From NCBI RefSeq assembly GCF_900580675.1, contig NZ_UTBG01000141.1, positions 1 to 53,488 on the forward strand: 53,488 nucleotides of DNA. Reading direction: 5' to 3'. Source of the stretch: Pseudomonas viridiflava. GTDB taxonomy: Bacteria; Pseudomonadota; Gammaproteobacteria; Pseudomonadales; Pseudomonadaceae. This document shows positions 53,416 to 53,488 of this stretch, piece by piece; within the stretch, counting starts at the first letter, position 1; each line of letters begins with the position of its first letter. The notes under the pieces were generated by a model. That model was given only the letters and a program-made list of their open reading frames with translations, was not told where the DNA came from and made no database searches. Made by a program: the position numbers and the translations under genes.

Positions 53416-53488
53416 GTTTGGGGGTATATCCGTTATTTAGGTAACGGCCACTTATGGTTCCGCTCTTACAGCGGGTCACTTTTGGAAG
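53416..53488. repeat. Possible start of a dispersed intergenic repeat
   Basis: The last 73 bases after the efflux gene contain GGTAACGGCCACTTATGG and TTCCGCTCTTACAGCGGG, which I recall as part of an intergenic sequence repeated in fluorescens-group genomes. It contains a small hairpin CCGCTCTTACAGCGG. The element is cut by the window end, and repeat status cannot be shown here. Confidence 0.4.

Overview
The window reads as a chromosomal segment of a Pseudomonas of the fluorescens group. The evidence is high GC, dense short-gap operons, the algU-mucA-mucB-mucD locus, a pobR/pobA pair, and REP/REPIN hairpins of the GTGGGAGCGGGC type typical of this group. Nothing in it looks like a phage, insertion sequence, CRISPR array or replication origin.

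Region 1 (1-18200) is mostly core genome. It holds a TctD/TctE-type two-component pair, an HDOD protein, ygfZ, sdhE-ygfX and nadB. The envelope-stress locus follows: algU (sigma-22) with two AlgU-type promoters, its anti-sigma factors mucA and mucB, and the periplasmic protease mucD. No mucC lies between mucB and mucD. Then come bepA, tusA, a PerM-like exporter, bcp, gcvR, the run dapA-bamC-MBL hydrolase-purC, and tRNA-Ser(CGA) with a strong terminator.

Region 2 (18200-28520) is accessory in character. Two hypothetical genes and a chemoreceptor lie just after the tRNA. A HigB/HigA-type toxin-antitoxin pair and a ParE/ParD pair bracket a six-gene stressosome-like module on the minus strand. 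In transcription order the module is RsbR-like, RsbS, RsbT, an RsbT-RsbX-like ATPase/phosphatase fusion, a soluble histidine kinase, and a receiver-PAS-kinase-receiver hybrid. The phosphatase fusion carries a one-base frameshift in this sequence. No sigma-B, RsbV, RsbW or RsbU is present, so the RsbRST switch seems wired to phosphorelay proteins instead.

Region 3 (28850-41200) holds regulators and catabolic units: a LysR gene convergent with a solute-binding protein/citrate-type MFS pair; a 48-residue charged protein; a REPIN; then a GntR-led run of SDR, BKACE (beta-keto acid cleavage enzyme), SMP-30 lactonase and two MFS transporters. The run looks like an undescribed pathway for a lactone or beta-hydroxy acid. 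The first MFS gene has an in-frame TAG at codon 9. Two LysR genes and a CHMI-like tautomerase follow.

Region 4 (41300-53488) holds a CynX-type MFS gene, a frameshifted aldehyde dehydrogenase and a ThDP-dependent 2-keto acid decarboxylase closest to AruI, with a divergent LysR gene. Next are an NAD(P)-binding oxidoreductase, a periplasmic metallo-beta-lactamase-fold protein with an altered metal motif, another LysR gene, a 58-residue exported peptide, pobR/pobA and a 14-helix DHA2 efflux pump. The window ends in what looks like the start of a dispersed repeat.

Three genes carry apparent lesions: two single-base losses in short homopolymers and one nonsense codon. They may be real decay or assembly errors. 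All family assignments come from reading the sequence; no database search was run.
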